The notes under the pieces are model-generated. The model had not been told where the DNA came from and did not search any database. It saw nothing but the letters and a program-made list of their open reading frames with translations. A DNA stretch of 64,000 bases, from contig NW_025335268.1 in the NCBI RefSeq assembly GCF_004798865.1, positions 71,562,546 through 71,626,545 of the forward strand. Direction: 5' to 3'. Numbering within the stretch: the first letter of the stretch is position 1; every line of letters begins with the position of its first letter. This DNA comes from Varanus komodoensis (lineage: Eukaryota > Chordata > Lepidosauria > Squamata > Varanidae). Below, piece after piece: positions 23,871 to 36,729 of this stretch. The position numbers and the translations under genes are program-made.

Positions 23871-24235
23871 ATGACACAGCCTGAGCAGAGGAAAAAGCAG
23901 CCATGATCTTTAGACCAGTACTGGAGCTGTGGGTGTGCCTTTTCTCTCATTTATTCGTTTAAAACTTTTCCGTATCGTCCAACAACAACAGTGGGGTGGA
24001 CGGTCTCTTATCCAGCCCAGTTGTGCTGTGAACACAGAGGTAACTTTCTTGCATGGCACGAAGGGAAATGGGCGCTACAAGATGCGACTGATCCAAACCC
24101 TTCAGACATTCCTGGTAGGGAAAACATTTGACATCTCGGACACCTTTTAATCAGGCTGTTTTGTCCTTGCCAGGTACACATGATAAGCTCCTGCGAGACA
24201 TCCTTGTCTGTAGGGTAGACAGTAACTACATGGGC

Positions 24236-25068
24236 CACTTTGTCGTTGTTCCGTCGCAAAGCCGTGCCTGACTCTCCTCCATCCCATGAACCACAGCAAG
24301 CCAAGTCCTCTTGCCCTCCACTCACCCCCACGCCCACTGCACCAGTGATGCCATCCAGCCTCCTCATCCTTTCCGATTCTTCCCAGCATCAGGCTCTTCT
24401 CCAGGGAGTCCTTCCTTCTCATGAGGTGGCCAAAGTATCTGAGCTTTAACTTCAGGATCTGGCCTTCTAAAGAGCAGTCGGGGTTGATCTCCTCTAGGAC
24501 TGACCGGTTTGATCGCCTTGTGGTCCAGGGGACTCACAGGAGTCTCCTCCAGCACCACCATTCAAAGGCCTCAATCCTTCGGCGCTCAGCCTTCCTCATG
24601 GTCCAGCTTTCACAGCCATACATTGCAACTGGGAAGACCATGGTTCTGACTGTACAAACTTTTGTTGGCAAGGTGATGCTTCTGCTTTTTAGCATGCTGT
24701 TTAGATTTGTTATAGCTTTCCTCCCCGGGAGCAAGCGCCTTTTAATTTCTTGGCTGCAGTCACTGCCTGCAGTGATCTTGAAACCCAAGAAAATGAGATC
24801 TGTCACTGGTTCCACTTCTTCCCCTTCTATTTGCCAGGAAGTGATAGGACCAGATGCCATGATCTTCGTTTTCTTAGTGTCGAGATTCAAGCCGACTTTT
24901 GCGCTCTCCTCTTTCACCCACATCAAGAGGCTCTTTAGTTCCTCTTCACTTTCTGCCACTAGAGTGGTATCATCTGCATATCTGAGGCTATTGATATTTC
25001 TCACAGCAATCTTAATTGCGGCTTGTGATTCATCTAGCCTGCCTCTTGCGTGATGATGGAACATTTTA
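24236..25068 (-). mobile_element. BovB (RTE) LINE fragment, minus strand
   Basis: A 5'-truncated BovB copy starting just before the reverse-transcriptase catalytic motif. On the minus strand it reads GRLDESQAAIKIAVRNINSL, RYADDTTL (YADD at 24980-24969), then KTKIMASGPITSWQ and FPVAMYGCESWT up to WCWRRLL. The next Arg codon is a TGA (24536-24534), a likely CpG decay. The C-terminal part continues past it with further damage. It ends at the BovB 3' terminus, GCACGGCTTTGCGACGGAAC followed by AACGACAAAG. BovB is known for horizontal spread among squamates, ticks and ruminants. Confidence 0.92.
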
Positions 25069-25079
25069 CTTTTGGCTTT

Positions 25080-28000
25080 CCAAAGCCGACCGCTTTATTC
25101 CTCCAAAATTCCTGCATAGTTCTCTCTGGGCTGAGGTGCAGAGAGGCAAATTAGGAGACACGGAGACTTTGCGATTGATGCAAGATTCCCACTGACCAGA
25201 GAATCCACTCAGCCAACTCAGCACTCCCATTCATTTGCATGAGCCAGGTCTTGAGGCACACTGATTATTTCTAATTTTTAAATTTACCAATACTTTGCCA
25301 GGTCTGCAGAAACAAGGCAGCTTTGCCTTGACTGGCTCATTTGTGCATGGACGTTGCAGGAGCAGGTGAATAATTCAGAGGGAAACAACAGAAGGACTAG
25401 CCAAGCAAGGGATCCAAGGCAACGTGGAGCTCTCCTCAACATGGGAGGGTGTGCCCATGTGTCACCATTATCTGGTCATGGCTAGTCAAGAAGCGCTCGG
25501 CCCTTTTCGGCTCAGACGTGTTCATCTCAGCAAGTCCCTTCCGTGGCACATCGGTGTGCTTTGCACTGCGTTCAAGGCACATGTCACAAAATTGCAACTT
25601 TTGCTGGATGGCCCAGTGAAGCCAGGAGAGGATAGATCAATTTCCCCCAGTAAGATGCCTTTCAGAGGTGATGGATTACAACAGAAGGGCAAAACATTAA
25701 GCCAGTGGACCGATTCCAGCCTGCGCAGGCCTCCTGGACGGCCCGGAACTGGGCACCACCAATCCTGTTATGAGCTTTTACGAGGATTCCCCCACAATCT
25801 TAAACGGTTGCAATGCCTCTCTGAACTGGTAGCTAAGACCTTTAAGCTGGAATATTCCAGCATTCAGGGAATTTCGGCTCTTCCCTTTTGCCCTCCTGCT
25901 GCTGCAATGCAGCCCGAGACTCAGGGGTTCCTGAAATTCAGGAACTGAATGTGTCTCTTGGCCTGAAAAAGGTTCGACACCCCTGGATCACAACTCCCAG
26001 CACCCCACCCAGCCACATCTTGTGCACAGCCATCAGTGGTCCTGAGAAACCCAGCCCCCGAGCATGCCAGACTGACCGAGTAGATATCTATGTTTTGGAT
26101 AAGCTAGCTCTGAGGAGCCAGCATGGAACCCCATCTGGAGGGGTGGACCCGCCTGCTGGACAAGCCACCAAGTTCTCTCCCAACACTAAAGGGTCCCATT
26201 AGGCTGTTCCGGCCTTGAAGGGCCTCTGGGTGCGCAGGTACATGAAGGACGGGGGTTCCACTGGTGTTGCTTACCTTGGCTTTGATCGGCTGTGCTGTTC
26301 CTAAAGTTAGCAGCGCTTTCAAAAGATCGTTCTCATTGTCTTCAGAGATGAGGAAGGGCAGGGCAGGGCACGCCTCCGGCGAGAGAAGGCCGCTGTTGCC
26401 TCGGCACGCCTCTCCTCCGGGGCCTTTGGCTTCCTCGCCAGCCCTGGGCAAAGCACCTTCCTCCCAGCCAGTGCCCTTTGTGGGTGGGCACGCCATGCCC
26501 GTTTCCTGACCCCCGTGCTTGCCTCGCAAGTCGGAATAAGCTCTTGCTTCATGCTAAGGGAGTCATTTCAAGGATGCCCAGGTGCCCAACACAGGGGACA
26601 CAGGCTGCCTGACGGTGCCACAGCACCTCTTCTCTGCTCAGTCCTCCATTTTCTTCTTTCTCTTCCAGGGCTGGATCCAGAACGTGGCCAAGGGAGTCGC
26701 TGGCCAGGGCCCGCACATCCTGGCCAGAAGCTGGCCAGAAGCAAGGGCAAGGCACAGGTTCTTTAACAGCCTTGCCAATGGTCACCCAACCTCTGCTGGT
26801 TGATTGCTTGGAGGCATTTCTCAACTCACCACGGGTCACTTATCTGTATCACCTCCAAGTGGCCCAATGTCTTGTCTCCTTCCTTGAGGACTGCGACTCT
26901 GGCTCCTTTTCCTTCTGACGGGATGCCACCCGTCTGGCTATCTTTGTCCTTCTAGCCTAGCAGTCTATTCTGTGGCCCAGTTACAGGGTCATTTCGACTG
27001 GCGGTCCCGGAGGCTGGACATGTGCATCGCAAAACTTGCACCCTATGACTGAAACATGCTCCCTGCATTGTTATCTATTATTATAAGATTGCATTTATAT
27101 TCCACCTCCCCCCATTCCCCGCTGCAATCACAAACTGATTTTTGCTTGCCCTGACTTTTTTTGCAGTTGAAATTCGTGTGTCCCTCTACACTCAGTGACT
27201 CCTGGGTGGAGTTGTCGGTGGCACTTTAAATTCCTTGCATAACCATATTTGCACATATTTTGATGTTGTTTCATTTGAACATGAGATGAAGTTGAATGAC
27301 TGCAGGGATCTGAGGCCTGGACTGTGGGAATATGGGAGGTGGAAGGAGGTGTTAATGCAGCCTAGGTGCAGCTTTCTGACATGGGCCAGAAAAAGCTCCA
27401 AAGAGTTTCCTTCGCTTTTTGTTTCTTTTACGAGCTGTTGAAAGATGAGCCATGAAGCGAAACCAAAGGTGTTCGGTACGTTTGTAAAGGAAAATGGTTT
27501 GAAGGAAGGGGTTGACGCACTTTCCACACCAAGATCCTTCCCCCATTAGTTGCTTCCAGAAGCACTTTTGCATTTCTGGTGCCTGGGAAAGTGCAAATGT
27601 GAACTATCTTTTTCCAGGGAGTTTTGACAGCTAGCCAGCTAGCGGATTGTCAAAACGCTGGCTCCCATTAAAAACGGGAGTTTGGTCAATGGACGGTTTG
27701 GAACTGGGACATATAGCTGTATATGTCAAAAAAAATTTAAAAACCTCCACCATTGTCCAGGCAGACTTTTTCCCTGTCTAAACTGGCTCTGGATTCTGCC
27801 ATGAGCCCTTCTTCTGTTTCACTGCCAGCTGGGTTTTCATTGGTAGAGTCCATCTGATGCTTCAAATCCTCCCACTTTAGGGTTCGGGCAAGCCGTGTGG
27901 CAGGAAATTAATTTTAATCCATCAGTCGAATCAAATATGAATATTACAGGGCTCTGTGGAAAACAAAACCCAGCACTATTTGTCCGGCTCTGGTGCAGAA

Positions 28001-31000
28001 AGTGTCCTGGGCGCTGGAACGGGGAGGGAGAGGGGTGAGACGGCGGGTGTCCGGGAAGGGCCGCTCAGCCCCATGGACATGGCGGGCTCCGTTGGGAGCA
28101 CCCCACCCACCCCACCTGGATGAGTGACCTGCTGTTACGAGCAAACACACCCACCTGAGTCATTCCACTCGGGAAAGGGCTTCCGGAAATGATTCACTCG
28201 CAAGCGGCCGTCATGCAGAAAGCACGGAGCACGGGGACGCCCCGAGAGTGGTTGCAGGTGACAATGAACCTCGGGAAGGAGCCTCCTGGACCAAGCCACC
28301 GAGGCCCGCAGTGTGGCGGTGGTGGAGCAGGCTGTGGCCGATGGGGCGGGAGGGCACCTCTTGGGCCCGCATCCGTGGGCCCTGCCTCTCCCCAGTCCCA
28401 GCCCTGGCAGCCGGCCAGGAGAGGAACCGCCGCTGGGGCTAATCGCGCGGCTCCCGTACGGAGGGCGCTGTGGCAAACCAGATGCAACTGGGAAGCCACC
28501 CAACGGGACAAGGGAGCGGCGAGTCTGCTTCCAGGCAGCTGCCGTTCCACCCTGCAGTCCGGCTTTCCCACCAACTACTGCCTTCCAGATGTGCGGGCCC
28601 TACAGTTCCCATAGTCCCAAGCTAGCCTGGCTGAGGACCATCTGAACTCTGGCAAGAATGGAGCTTCACTCCATTGCGTTGCTGGGCCAAGAGCTCAGGC
28701 ACCTCTGCAAACTCCCGGAGCAGGGGGGATCCCTGAGGGCTCTGAGGAACCCTGAGCAAGCCCCAGAGTGTGGGGGAAATGGGCAACATGAACTATGAGC
28801 TGGTGTGACCAGTGCCAGAAAATTCTCTATCCAACACATCTAGGATTCATACCGTACGGCTGAGGATGGTGCGACTTGTAGTTTACAATAGTCTAATCTG
28901 TCAATTTTGGTTTCACATTTTCTGAGCTCAAGTCCGGTTAGTCCTGAACTTGAAGAAACAAGTTCTCATGAAGATTTGAGCATGTACTTCAGTGTGTATT
29001 TTTCCTAATACTTGCATTTTGTGTGCCTTTTTAGGATATGTGTTTGTGCAAGCAATTATTATATAATGGACTTTTCAGGATTATTTTCATTAAGATATGC
29101 ATTTTGTGTGTGTCCATTAACTGGTCAATGTTTCCTGGCACCTACTGGCTGGTGAATACCATTGAAAAATTAGGAGAAGAGAAATTCTTTTTAAAGATAA
29201 CTGAGCTTTGGTTTAGTTCTTGGTCTGAAAATGCTCAACCAGGGAAATTCACATCAAAAATAGGAACTAAACCAATTTCTCCCTGGTTGGGAAACACTGG
29301 TTTATTTATTTTTATTTATTTGGAACATTTATATGCCACCCCATTCACAAAAAGCCTTGGGGCGGCTTTAACATTTAAAAAGTCAGCAGTGTTTAGTATA
29401 CAGCTATTTTGTCCTACACTTCAGCCTCTTATGGCATCATTTTTTAATGTATGAAGCAGCCAATGTTTCATTTATTCTTCTGCAAGAAGATTTATCAAGC
29501 ATGAGTGAACATTTATGATAATTTTAGAGTCCAGCATTTTGAATTCTTTCACACACGCCCCTGGAACCTTTAAAGATCAGTCAAGTGTTCTTAAAAAAGG
29601 AAAGGAGTGACCCCTCCCTGGTATACAATAAACAGAAAAATCCTATGGTCATTTCAGTCACAATTCTTAGCTTCCTCTTATTTGGGACTGCAGTGGGAGA
29701 GGTCGCTTCCCACCTTCCTGCTTTTTAGACGGTAAGGAAAAACTCCCTTCCGATTCAGCTTCAGAAACAAACTTGTCTGATTTTTTAAAAAATTAATAAA
29801 CCAGACGAACCATCTTAAAAGTGTTCTCTCCAAGAAGGGCCATTCAAAAACCATAGTACATTCTTTGATTTGGGCATAGTTTTGACCTCTGCAAAGCACA
29901 ATGCCCCAGTTCCATTCTGCCCAGGAACGCTTAGCTATTTAGAAGAATAAGTCAGGACAGAGGCTCAGTATCCTGCTACAAAAGGCTGCTGAACAGCCTT
30001 GTTCATCTCATCGGAGAGGCCGATCCTATCCCCATTCCCCACGCCAATAAATCTCATTCTCTGAACCTCCCCAGGAAATGCCCTCTCCCCACGTCTATGG
30101 CACATTCTGGCCAGAGTTTTATCTGCCAGGCGTAGCAGGGCTGCGCACCTCCCTGCCCGGCTTATCTCGTTATTTCAGATACAGTGCACAGAAGTGTTTG
30201 TTAATATGGAATTAAGCCTAATCCTGGGACAGACTAACTCCCTGGAGGAACTAAGACCTGTAGTGGCCAAGGAAGGAGAAGCTGTGGTCTGCATGCAAAT
30301 GCTACCCAAGTAGGAGACAATCTTTCTAGCTTCCCCACACAGACATCTGGCGAACTTCCAGTGCGAGCCTTCACAAGGCACCGCGAAGCAATTCCAATTC
30401 TTCTTAACGGATTCCCCCATGAAGGAAGAGGGCAGGCAAGCGGAAGGCGCGATCATTGCTCCGATTCTGCACGTGAGGCAGGTGTGAATGAAGATAAGCC
30501 CAGTATATCACCTGGCATTGCGGGCATGGATGGGAGAGAACAACACCTGCCCGAGCCTGCCAGGGGCGTTTGTGGCTGAGACGAGAAGAAAGGAGCGCTT
30601 CTCTGGTTGGAAGCCACTCATCCAGCCAAAACCAGCACATTAAACCGGCAGAGATCCATCAGGGTAAGAAACTGGATTACAAATGAAGGCAACCGAATCC
30701 CACCCCGACCTTCTTCTAGGAATCCTTTGCAGGCCTCTGTCGCAAGAATGGGAAGGGCCAAGCTCAGTTCTGGAAATGCTCCTGGGGAAGCATCCCGGTG
30801 GTGGGCGAGGCTGAGAGCAAATGGGGTTCGGGCCAAAGTGCACCCCCCAACAAAGGACACGCTTACCGCCAATAGCTCAGCTTCAAGAGGGAGTTCCTGC
30901 CCGTTGGGGAGGAACTGCACAGAATGCAGGACACCGGCCCACGATCAGCAGCTAGGGGAAAGAGGGGTGGCCATTTGGGAAGCTGGACTGGGTCCCCAGG

Positions 31001-33035
31001 AGTGCCAGCTTTCCTCCGAGGCCCGAGGATCCCCTCCCACATCTGCCTTTAGCAGCCCTTTTCCCAAACTGAAGGCCTCCGGAGCTCCGTGGAAGGAGAA
31101 GGTTCCCGTGGCACAGGACAGACCGGCCGGTAGCTCAGCGGCCTGCTGGATGCGCACCCTGCTTGCTGATGTGCCCCAGCTTGGCATGCTCGGGTCTGTG
31201 GGTGCCCCCCCGCGCCAGGAGAGGGAATTCAGAGCCAGTTTCCAGGCACGCCCTTTAAAGCTGGCACTCTCCAAAGCAGCGGCTGCCTTTGACAGGCGGC
31301 CCTTCCCTGCTGGAAGACTCTTCAGGGGAGGAAGAGCTTGGAGGACGTGGGCCACCAGCAATGCCCAACCCTCCCGGCAGAACCTAATCTGTGACTACGT
31401 GGAGAACGAGGACTGTACCTCGGAGGCAGGTGCAGAAAATCCCCTGGTCTCTTGGGGCAGACAGGCTATCTGAAGGGCTGAGGGAACAGGCCAGACGGCT
31501 CTTTGTGAGGAAAGGTCTACTTGCGAGTAGGGGGGCCTGTTCAGAGGCTCCTCACTGGCTCAGCACTGGGCCTGAGGGGTGACTGATGCCCAGCACAGGA
31601 AATCTGACGTGTCACGCCGAGGCAGTGGCTGGCCTCTCAGAACATTTTCTCAGCCTGGCTTCCCAGACCCTGGGCTGCTTCCGAGATCCGGGCACAACCC
31701 TTTGTCCCATCCTTGTTTGTTCTGGCCACCTTGGAAATCGCCAAACCAGCGACAGCTCAGGCTCAGAGCTCGGAAACACGCTGCGCATCCAGTTGAGTTG
31801 CTGAGAACGCGCCCGATGCATCTATCAAGAACTGCAGCAGGGTTTGCTTTTTCGAGACCGAAAAGCTGACTCGCTCGGGAAGTGAATTACAGGCAACCTG
31901 ATCCGCAAATGAAGACAAAACTGCAACCTAAGGGGAATGGAGTCAGGTTAGCTTTGCCTGTCACCTTCTAGCAGAATTGGCATTTTGCAAGCCACGGATG
32001 TTCTAGCCCAGTGACTTGCCTGCAGGCTCTGGAGAGCTGAGGAGCCCTCCTGGCCATTATCTAACCATGCCCCCCCCCCCCAGCTCAAAGCAGCAGGAAT
32101 GATGGCTGGAACTCATTTACATCCGCTCACAAGCCTGAAGGACCCAGCTGCCACTGCTCTGTTTTATGCTGCTGGCACTTCTCTTGCCTGCTGGGACCTT
32201 AGCTCAGGGATATTTCGCTGCTGCGGTGTATTGCACACGAGTAGGAAAAAGGGAGCCCAGCTATTCCAAGCTGCTGCAGCTGCTCAAGAGGATACAGGTT
32301 TCTCTCCTGATCGCGAAACTACGTGCTGTATTAAATGCACAGTGTACCGTTGTTCCCAACTTTTCTTCCTACTCCAGTGTAATTCAGATCAGGACCACTG
32401 TCTGAAGTTCATCCACTCCCCACTCACTAAATTTTGTTTGTATACTGCCTAAAAGCCAAAGTTCCCTGGGCGTTTTGCAAATGTACTTTCCTTCCTTTCT
32501 TCATCATCTTCATCATCATCATCATTATTATTATTATTTAAACAACTTGCATGCAACTTCTTGCTCAGGAGCAATTAAGCTAAGCCTAGCCTAGCGTGCT
32601 GCAGCAATTCCTGCTATTTATCTGCTATATTATATATGTTTAGTATAATATTATTGTTTTATTACTGCTGCTATTTAAGCTGCCCAGACAGTCATTCTGA
32701 CTAATGGAAGGGTTAAAAATAAAATGAACCAATCTGGTGCAAATGGAGATTTCCCCTTCATTCTTTAGCTCCCAGAGAAGAGAAGCAGAAACTGACTCTG
32801 GCTCTCCATGAACTGTCGCTTAGCCAGCGGCCACTCCATCGGGCTGCCTGAATTGTTTCCATTCCAGCTAGTGAGGATAAGAACGGTCATGGTATGAACC
32901 TGTGTATGAGTTCACTTTTTCCTTCTCCCTCCTCCTCCCTCTATCCTTGCATGCCAGGGTTAGGAATGCTCTCCCTGCAGCTCTGGGAGCCCTTCTAGCT
33001 GAAGGGCAGGGTAAAAATGCTTTATTTAACTTAAA
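25080..33035. other. Intron sequence, largely unassigned
   Basis: Eight kilobases without a recognised gene. Small items: a SINE tail remnant at 27070-27115, TAC-AGTTCCCATAGTCCC MITE-like motif at 28590-28640, a SINE tail at 29300-29365, a triplet run with a LINE tail at 32500-32735, and a worn LINE end near 32950-33040. The 288-codon open frame at 30607-31473 has no domain I recognise and lies in GC-rich DNA. Confidence 0.45.
32500..32735 (+). repeat. TCA/TTA triplet run with LINE-like 3' tail
   Basis: A TCATCATCATCATCATTATT-type run at 32503-32537, then sequence ending AAGCTGCCCAGACAGTCATT and AAGGGTTAAAAATAAAATG. The end resembles the L2-type terminal region. Confidence 0.4.
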
Positions 33036-33088
33036 TCATCAACTGAGCAGGCAACTTATTCTATTAGAAGGAGCAACATTAGCCTAGA

Positions 33089-33236
33089 TCGGGACGGCCA
33101 AACCGAGGCTTGAAAGCCACATGCGGTTCTTCACGTTTATTTTGTGGCTTGCGGCCAGCAGGCGCCTGTTCGTGGCTCTCAAACATGTGCCATTTACCAT
33201 ACGTGGCTCTTCCATCAAGCAACTCTGGCCACCCCA
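33089..33236. mobile_element. Short hAT-like MITE
   Basis: Ends are roughly inverted: GGGACGGCCAAACCGAGG on the left and, reversed, TGGGGTGGCCAGAGTTG on the right. The body GAAAGCCACATGCGGTTCTT is typical of hAT MITEs of the GGCCAAACTGCGGCTC type. Flanks agcctaga and ggcctgga agree at 6 of 8 positions, suggesting an old 8-bp target duplication. Confidence 0.5.
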
Positions 33237-33594
33237 GGCCTGGAGACAAATGTGGCCCTGAATTCTGAAAGCGATGCTGAAGCACAGGCTCGCTCATTTT
33301 CATGGTGTCACACCTGGTGAAGTTGCAGAAGATGCAGCACCTGACAGCCAAAGCAAGTGCTGCGTTAAAATTCCACACTTTTTCCAACTTCAGAATGTCT
33401 GTTTTTAAGGAGTAGCAGGTAGGACTGTATGCCGCATTCCAGCCCACAGGTTTTCCTAAAGTACATAATTTCACGCTTACTTAAACCAAAACTCATTTGC
33501 TGTAGAGTTGACCAGTGGGCCAGTCTGGGAATAGCTTTGCAGAGCATCTCAGAAGCTTCCTTGCTTTTTAACCCCGAAAATGACTTGGTGCTGT

Positions 33595-33690
33595 CCACAT
33601 GTCTGGGAAGCTAAGTAGGGTCAGCCCTGGTTGGAATCTGGATGGGAGACTCGAGTCCTGCGCTGAGCAGTGGGGTGAACCTGCTGGGCC
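33595..33690 (+). repeat. 5S-rRNA-derived SINE remnant (copy B)
   Basis: GGGAAGCTAAGTAGGGTCAG, CCCTGGTTGGAATC and TGGATGGGAGAC follow the 5S rRNA internal promoter (A box, intermediate element, C box) closely. Flanking sequence does not extend as 5S rRNA, so this is a SINE head or pseudogene piece rather than a 5S gene. Confidence 0.65.
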
Positions 33691-33750
33691 CCTCTGAACT
33701 GTATGGTTCTATGAAACTGGAGCACCAGGTGGCTCACCTGAACTTTAGAT

Positions 33751-34485
33751 CAGGTGTGTGCAACCTTTTGGCTTCTCTGAGTCACACTGGAAGAATCATC
33801 ATCATCTTGGGCCACACATTGAATACACAAATACTAACGAAAACTGATGAGCAACAACAAAAAAAAAAAAGTCTGTGCATAATATTTGTGATACAGGCCA
33901 CCACAGATAAGCAAAAAAGTCCTCATTTGGAGAGTCTTTTAAAATCACCAAGCAGGTCCCAAGCTTGCAATCCCTAGTATAGAAAATGAACATATCTAAG
34001 TAATAAAACTTCATTGATTTTTTGATATTTTTATTATAAAAGTAAAAGAAAAGAGGGCAACATAAAACGAGTGGGACATTTGACATTGTATTTGAGAAAC
34101 TAACGCATCAGTCTGGTTCAATGGAAGCAGTCGCAATTCTCAGGGAGTTCTCAAGGTGCTTATCAGGTATTTTGGCTCTAATTTTACTCTTAGCGCGCTT
34201 CATTCTTGAAAAGAGCTGCTCACAAATGGAAGCTGCACACCACCGCACAACTGAAGCCACGCATGGGTGCCAATAGTGAAAACATGCATACATTTATTTT
34301 ATGTGACACTGCGACAAGACGCTGTCATCTACAAAGTCCACGCTCGAGAACCACACAATCGAGTTACCAAAAAAATTGCAAAAAATCTCACAATGTTTTA
34401 AGCAAGTTTACGATTTTGCACTGGGCCGCATTCAAAGCCAGCCTGGGCCACATGTGGCCCACAGGCTGAGGCTTGGACACCCCTG
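33751..34485 (-). mobile_element. hAT DNA transposon, internally deleted
   Basis: A 735-bp element bounded by inverted ends (CAGGTGTGTGCAACCTTTTG and, from the right end reversed, CAGGGGTGTCCAAGCCTCAG). Exact 8-bp target duplications CTTTAGAT lie at 33743-33750 and 34486-34493. On the minus strand, 34293-34108 encodes ASICEQLFSRMKRAKSKIRA followed by KHLENSLRIATASIEPD. This is the C-terminal dimerisation segment of a hAT transposase, ending in its stop codon. The rest of the transposase is absent, so the copy is non-autonomous. Both terminal regions carry the GGGCCACA / TGTGGCCC words usual in this hAT group. Confidence 0.88.
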
Positions 34486-34619
34486 CTTTAGATTGTTCGC
34501 GAACATGTTAACAAGCCCCCGTTCCAATTCAGATCCCTCCACTGTGAGAATCTGGTACCCAGAAGGTGATGCACCAGGCGGGGCCATAAGTTTGATGTGC
34601 TGTTGCCAAATTCATCCCT

Positions 34620-35010
34620 GGCCAATGCACTTTTGTTCTTCGTATCACAGAAGATATTGCAGAGTTGGAAAAGGTGCAGAAAGGGGCTGCAACAATTTCC
34701 CTATGAGGAAAGGTTACTACTTCTGCGACTGCTGGTGTCAGAAAAGAAGCAGGTAAGGGGAGACAGGATAAAGGTATGCAGGACGGAGGTGAACAAAGCG
34801 ATGCATGGACTGCAGAAAGTGGAGACTTCTCCCACTGTCAGAACACTAGAACCCAGTGTCCTGTGACGCTGGTTAGCGGGAAATTCTGGGCAGTAAAAGG
34901 GAGGTCCAGCTATGGGGATGCTCATCGCTGGATGCAGTGATGGACACCCACCTGGGTGGCTTTGAAAAGGGACGGGCCAAATGCCTGGAGCAGAAACCTA
35001 GCCATGGCGG
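34620..35010 (+). repeat. CR1/L3-like LINE copy
   Basis: Near the 5' end GAGTTGGAAAAGGTGCAGAA encodes ELEKVQK, matching the CR1-type VQ motif, then TATGAGGAAAGGTTACTACT (EERL-like). The tail includes GGTGGCTTTGAAAAGGGACG and ACCTAGCCATGGCGGCTAAG. Degenerate. Confidence 0.55.
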
Positions 35011-35014
35011 CTAA

Positions 35015-36725
35015 GGAGCTGAACTGCAACTGAATGGCTGCTCTCAAGTCCTGCTTGCGGGTTTCTCAGTTTTGTCCACTGGCAAAGCCCAAATTCAAAA
35101 CTATTCCTAGCATGGAGAGGACCACGCCGGGCTATCTTGCAAAGCAGCTGTTCAATACGTGCAGAAAAAAGAGGGGGCAGCCCCAGTTCAGCACCACAAA
35201 CATGAATCCTACAGGGATTCGGTGCCAGACTATAAGCAGCAAAGCACTCCAGCCTCTGCCTGGATGGACCACTGTTGTCCATTTGTTATTTCCCCACCAC
35301 CACATGCACAGACTTTTGGAACAAACCGTTACTCTTAGGAAGTTGCTATTATCCAATGGAGTAATTCAGAGCCATGCCTAGTTAAGAGGGCCCGGGAGCT
35401 GGAGGTTTGGGCTGGACACTGGCTCTCCAGAGCAGGAAGAGGTCCACAGCCCTCCTTGTTCCGACTTGGAGATCCCACCGAATGGCTGCCCAGAGCAGGG
35501 GACAGGACTCCCATGGGCACCAAAGTCTAGTATAGACTGTAACTCCACCAAACACATTTAACACTGCACTGTCCCTTCTGGGTTTTCTTTCAATTTAATC
35601 CTGGCCATGCCCAAGAATGTGCCTTACCACTTGCTGAGAATTCGGGGACCCTGGCTCAAAACAAACCTCTTTGCCTCTTCCTTCAAAATACCCCAAAGGC
35701 AACCCTGCTTCCTGTCTCCGCTGTGAGGCTGGCCTCACATGCTGAAACACCCAATCCGGGCATACCAGACTTGGTCAGACCTATGCAGTGCAGTTCTGTT
35801 TGTAGGCACTGTCTTGCTTATTATATAACAGTGCTCGAGGTTTGGGTTTCTTTTTTTTTCCTTTTGGTGCGGGGAGATGGAGAGAGGCAGAAAACCAAAT
35901 TGACAAGGATATTCCAGGATCCCAGCAATTCAATAAGGCTGAAGAAACTAGGTCGCGCTTCTTGGAGAAAACAGAAGATTAAGATGCAGCCTCTGTGGGG
36001 TCACTCTAATTCACTGGAGACAGAAAATTTGCGTGCGACTCTTTTTCTTTTTTTTAACAAAAGAAGAGAAATTCTGCAACGTGCACATTTTTCTGGGTGG
36101 AGGGGGAGGAAGCGACCAACAAGGGAATTCACCCCCAAGAAAATGGTTAATTATGAAGGAAGCTATTAAGGACAGAAGATGAAATATGAGCTTATTAACC
36201 AAAGTTGCTTCTGTCTTTAAAAGGCTGTTAAAAAAAATACTACTTCCGTTTGTCCAAGTCCTTCCGATATAGTCATGATAATGATTCTAAATGCCACCCT
36301 AAATTTAAGGTACACTAATCTTATTCTTTCCAAACACCTGGAGGGGGAAGGGGGCACATCTTAGGATACCTACCAAGTTTATGGTAAAGGAGAGGCTCAA
36401 ACCAGGAAGCGGCTCTTGTGCTTTTAAAAGATTTCCCCCTTCTCACAAACTAATCTGTTGAAGCTTTCTTTCATTTTCACATACTCTTAAATAGCCATCT
36501 TTTAAAAATCGCTAGCTCTGCAATATGGCAAGGTGCCCATATGAAGGATATTCAGTGTTAGGATGACTCTTAGCATCAAGAAGCACAGGTGCTCAAGCAA
36601 AAAAGACATTAATGCCCAGATAAGGGGAGGGGCCCTTGAAAGGAGCCCTGAGGACTTGATCCTGCAAGGAAGGGCCAGACTGCAACCTAAGCTCTAATAA
36701 CCTCCAGGCTGGACAAATATAATGT
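35015..36725. other. Intron sequence, unassigned
   Basis: No gene or repeat recognised in about 1.7 kb. Some short poly-T and poly-A runs (35848-35858, 36046-36057, 36230-36238). Confidence 0.45.
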
Positions 36726-36729
36726 GGTC

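Noticed and set aside
24421-25053. 210-codon plus-strand frame
   Set aside because: It is antisense to the BovB copy and mirrors its coding sequence.
30607-31473. 288-codon open frame on the plus strand in intron 1
   Set aside because: No domain, no similarity I recognise, and an overlapping open frame on the other strand; probably a composition effect.
33600-33660. A functional 5S rRNA gene
   Set aside because: Only the internal promoter part matches. The 5' and 3' parts of 5S rRNA are absent.
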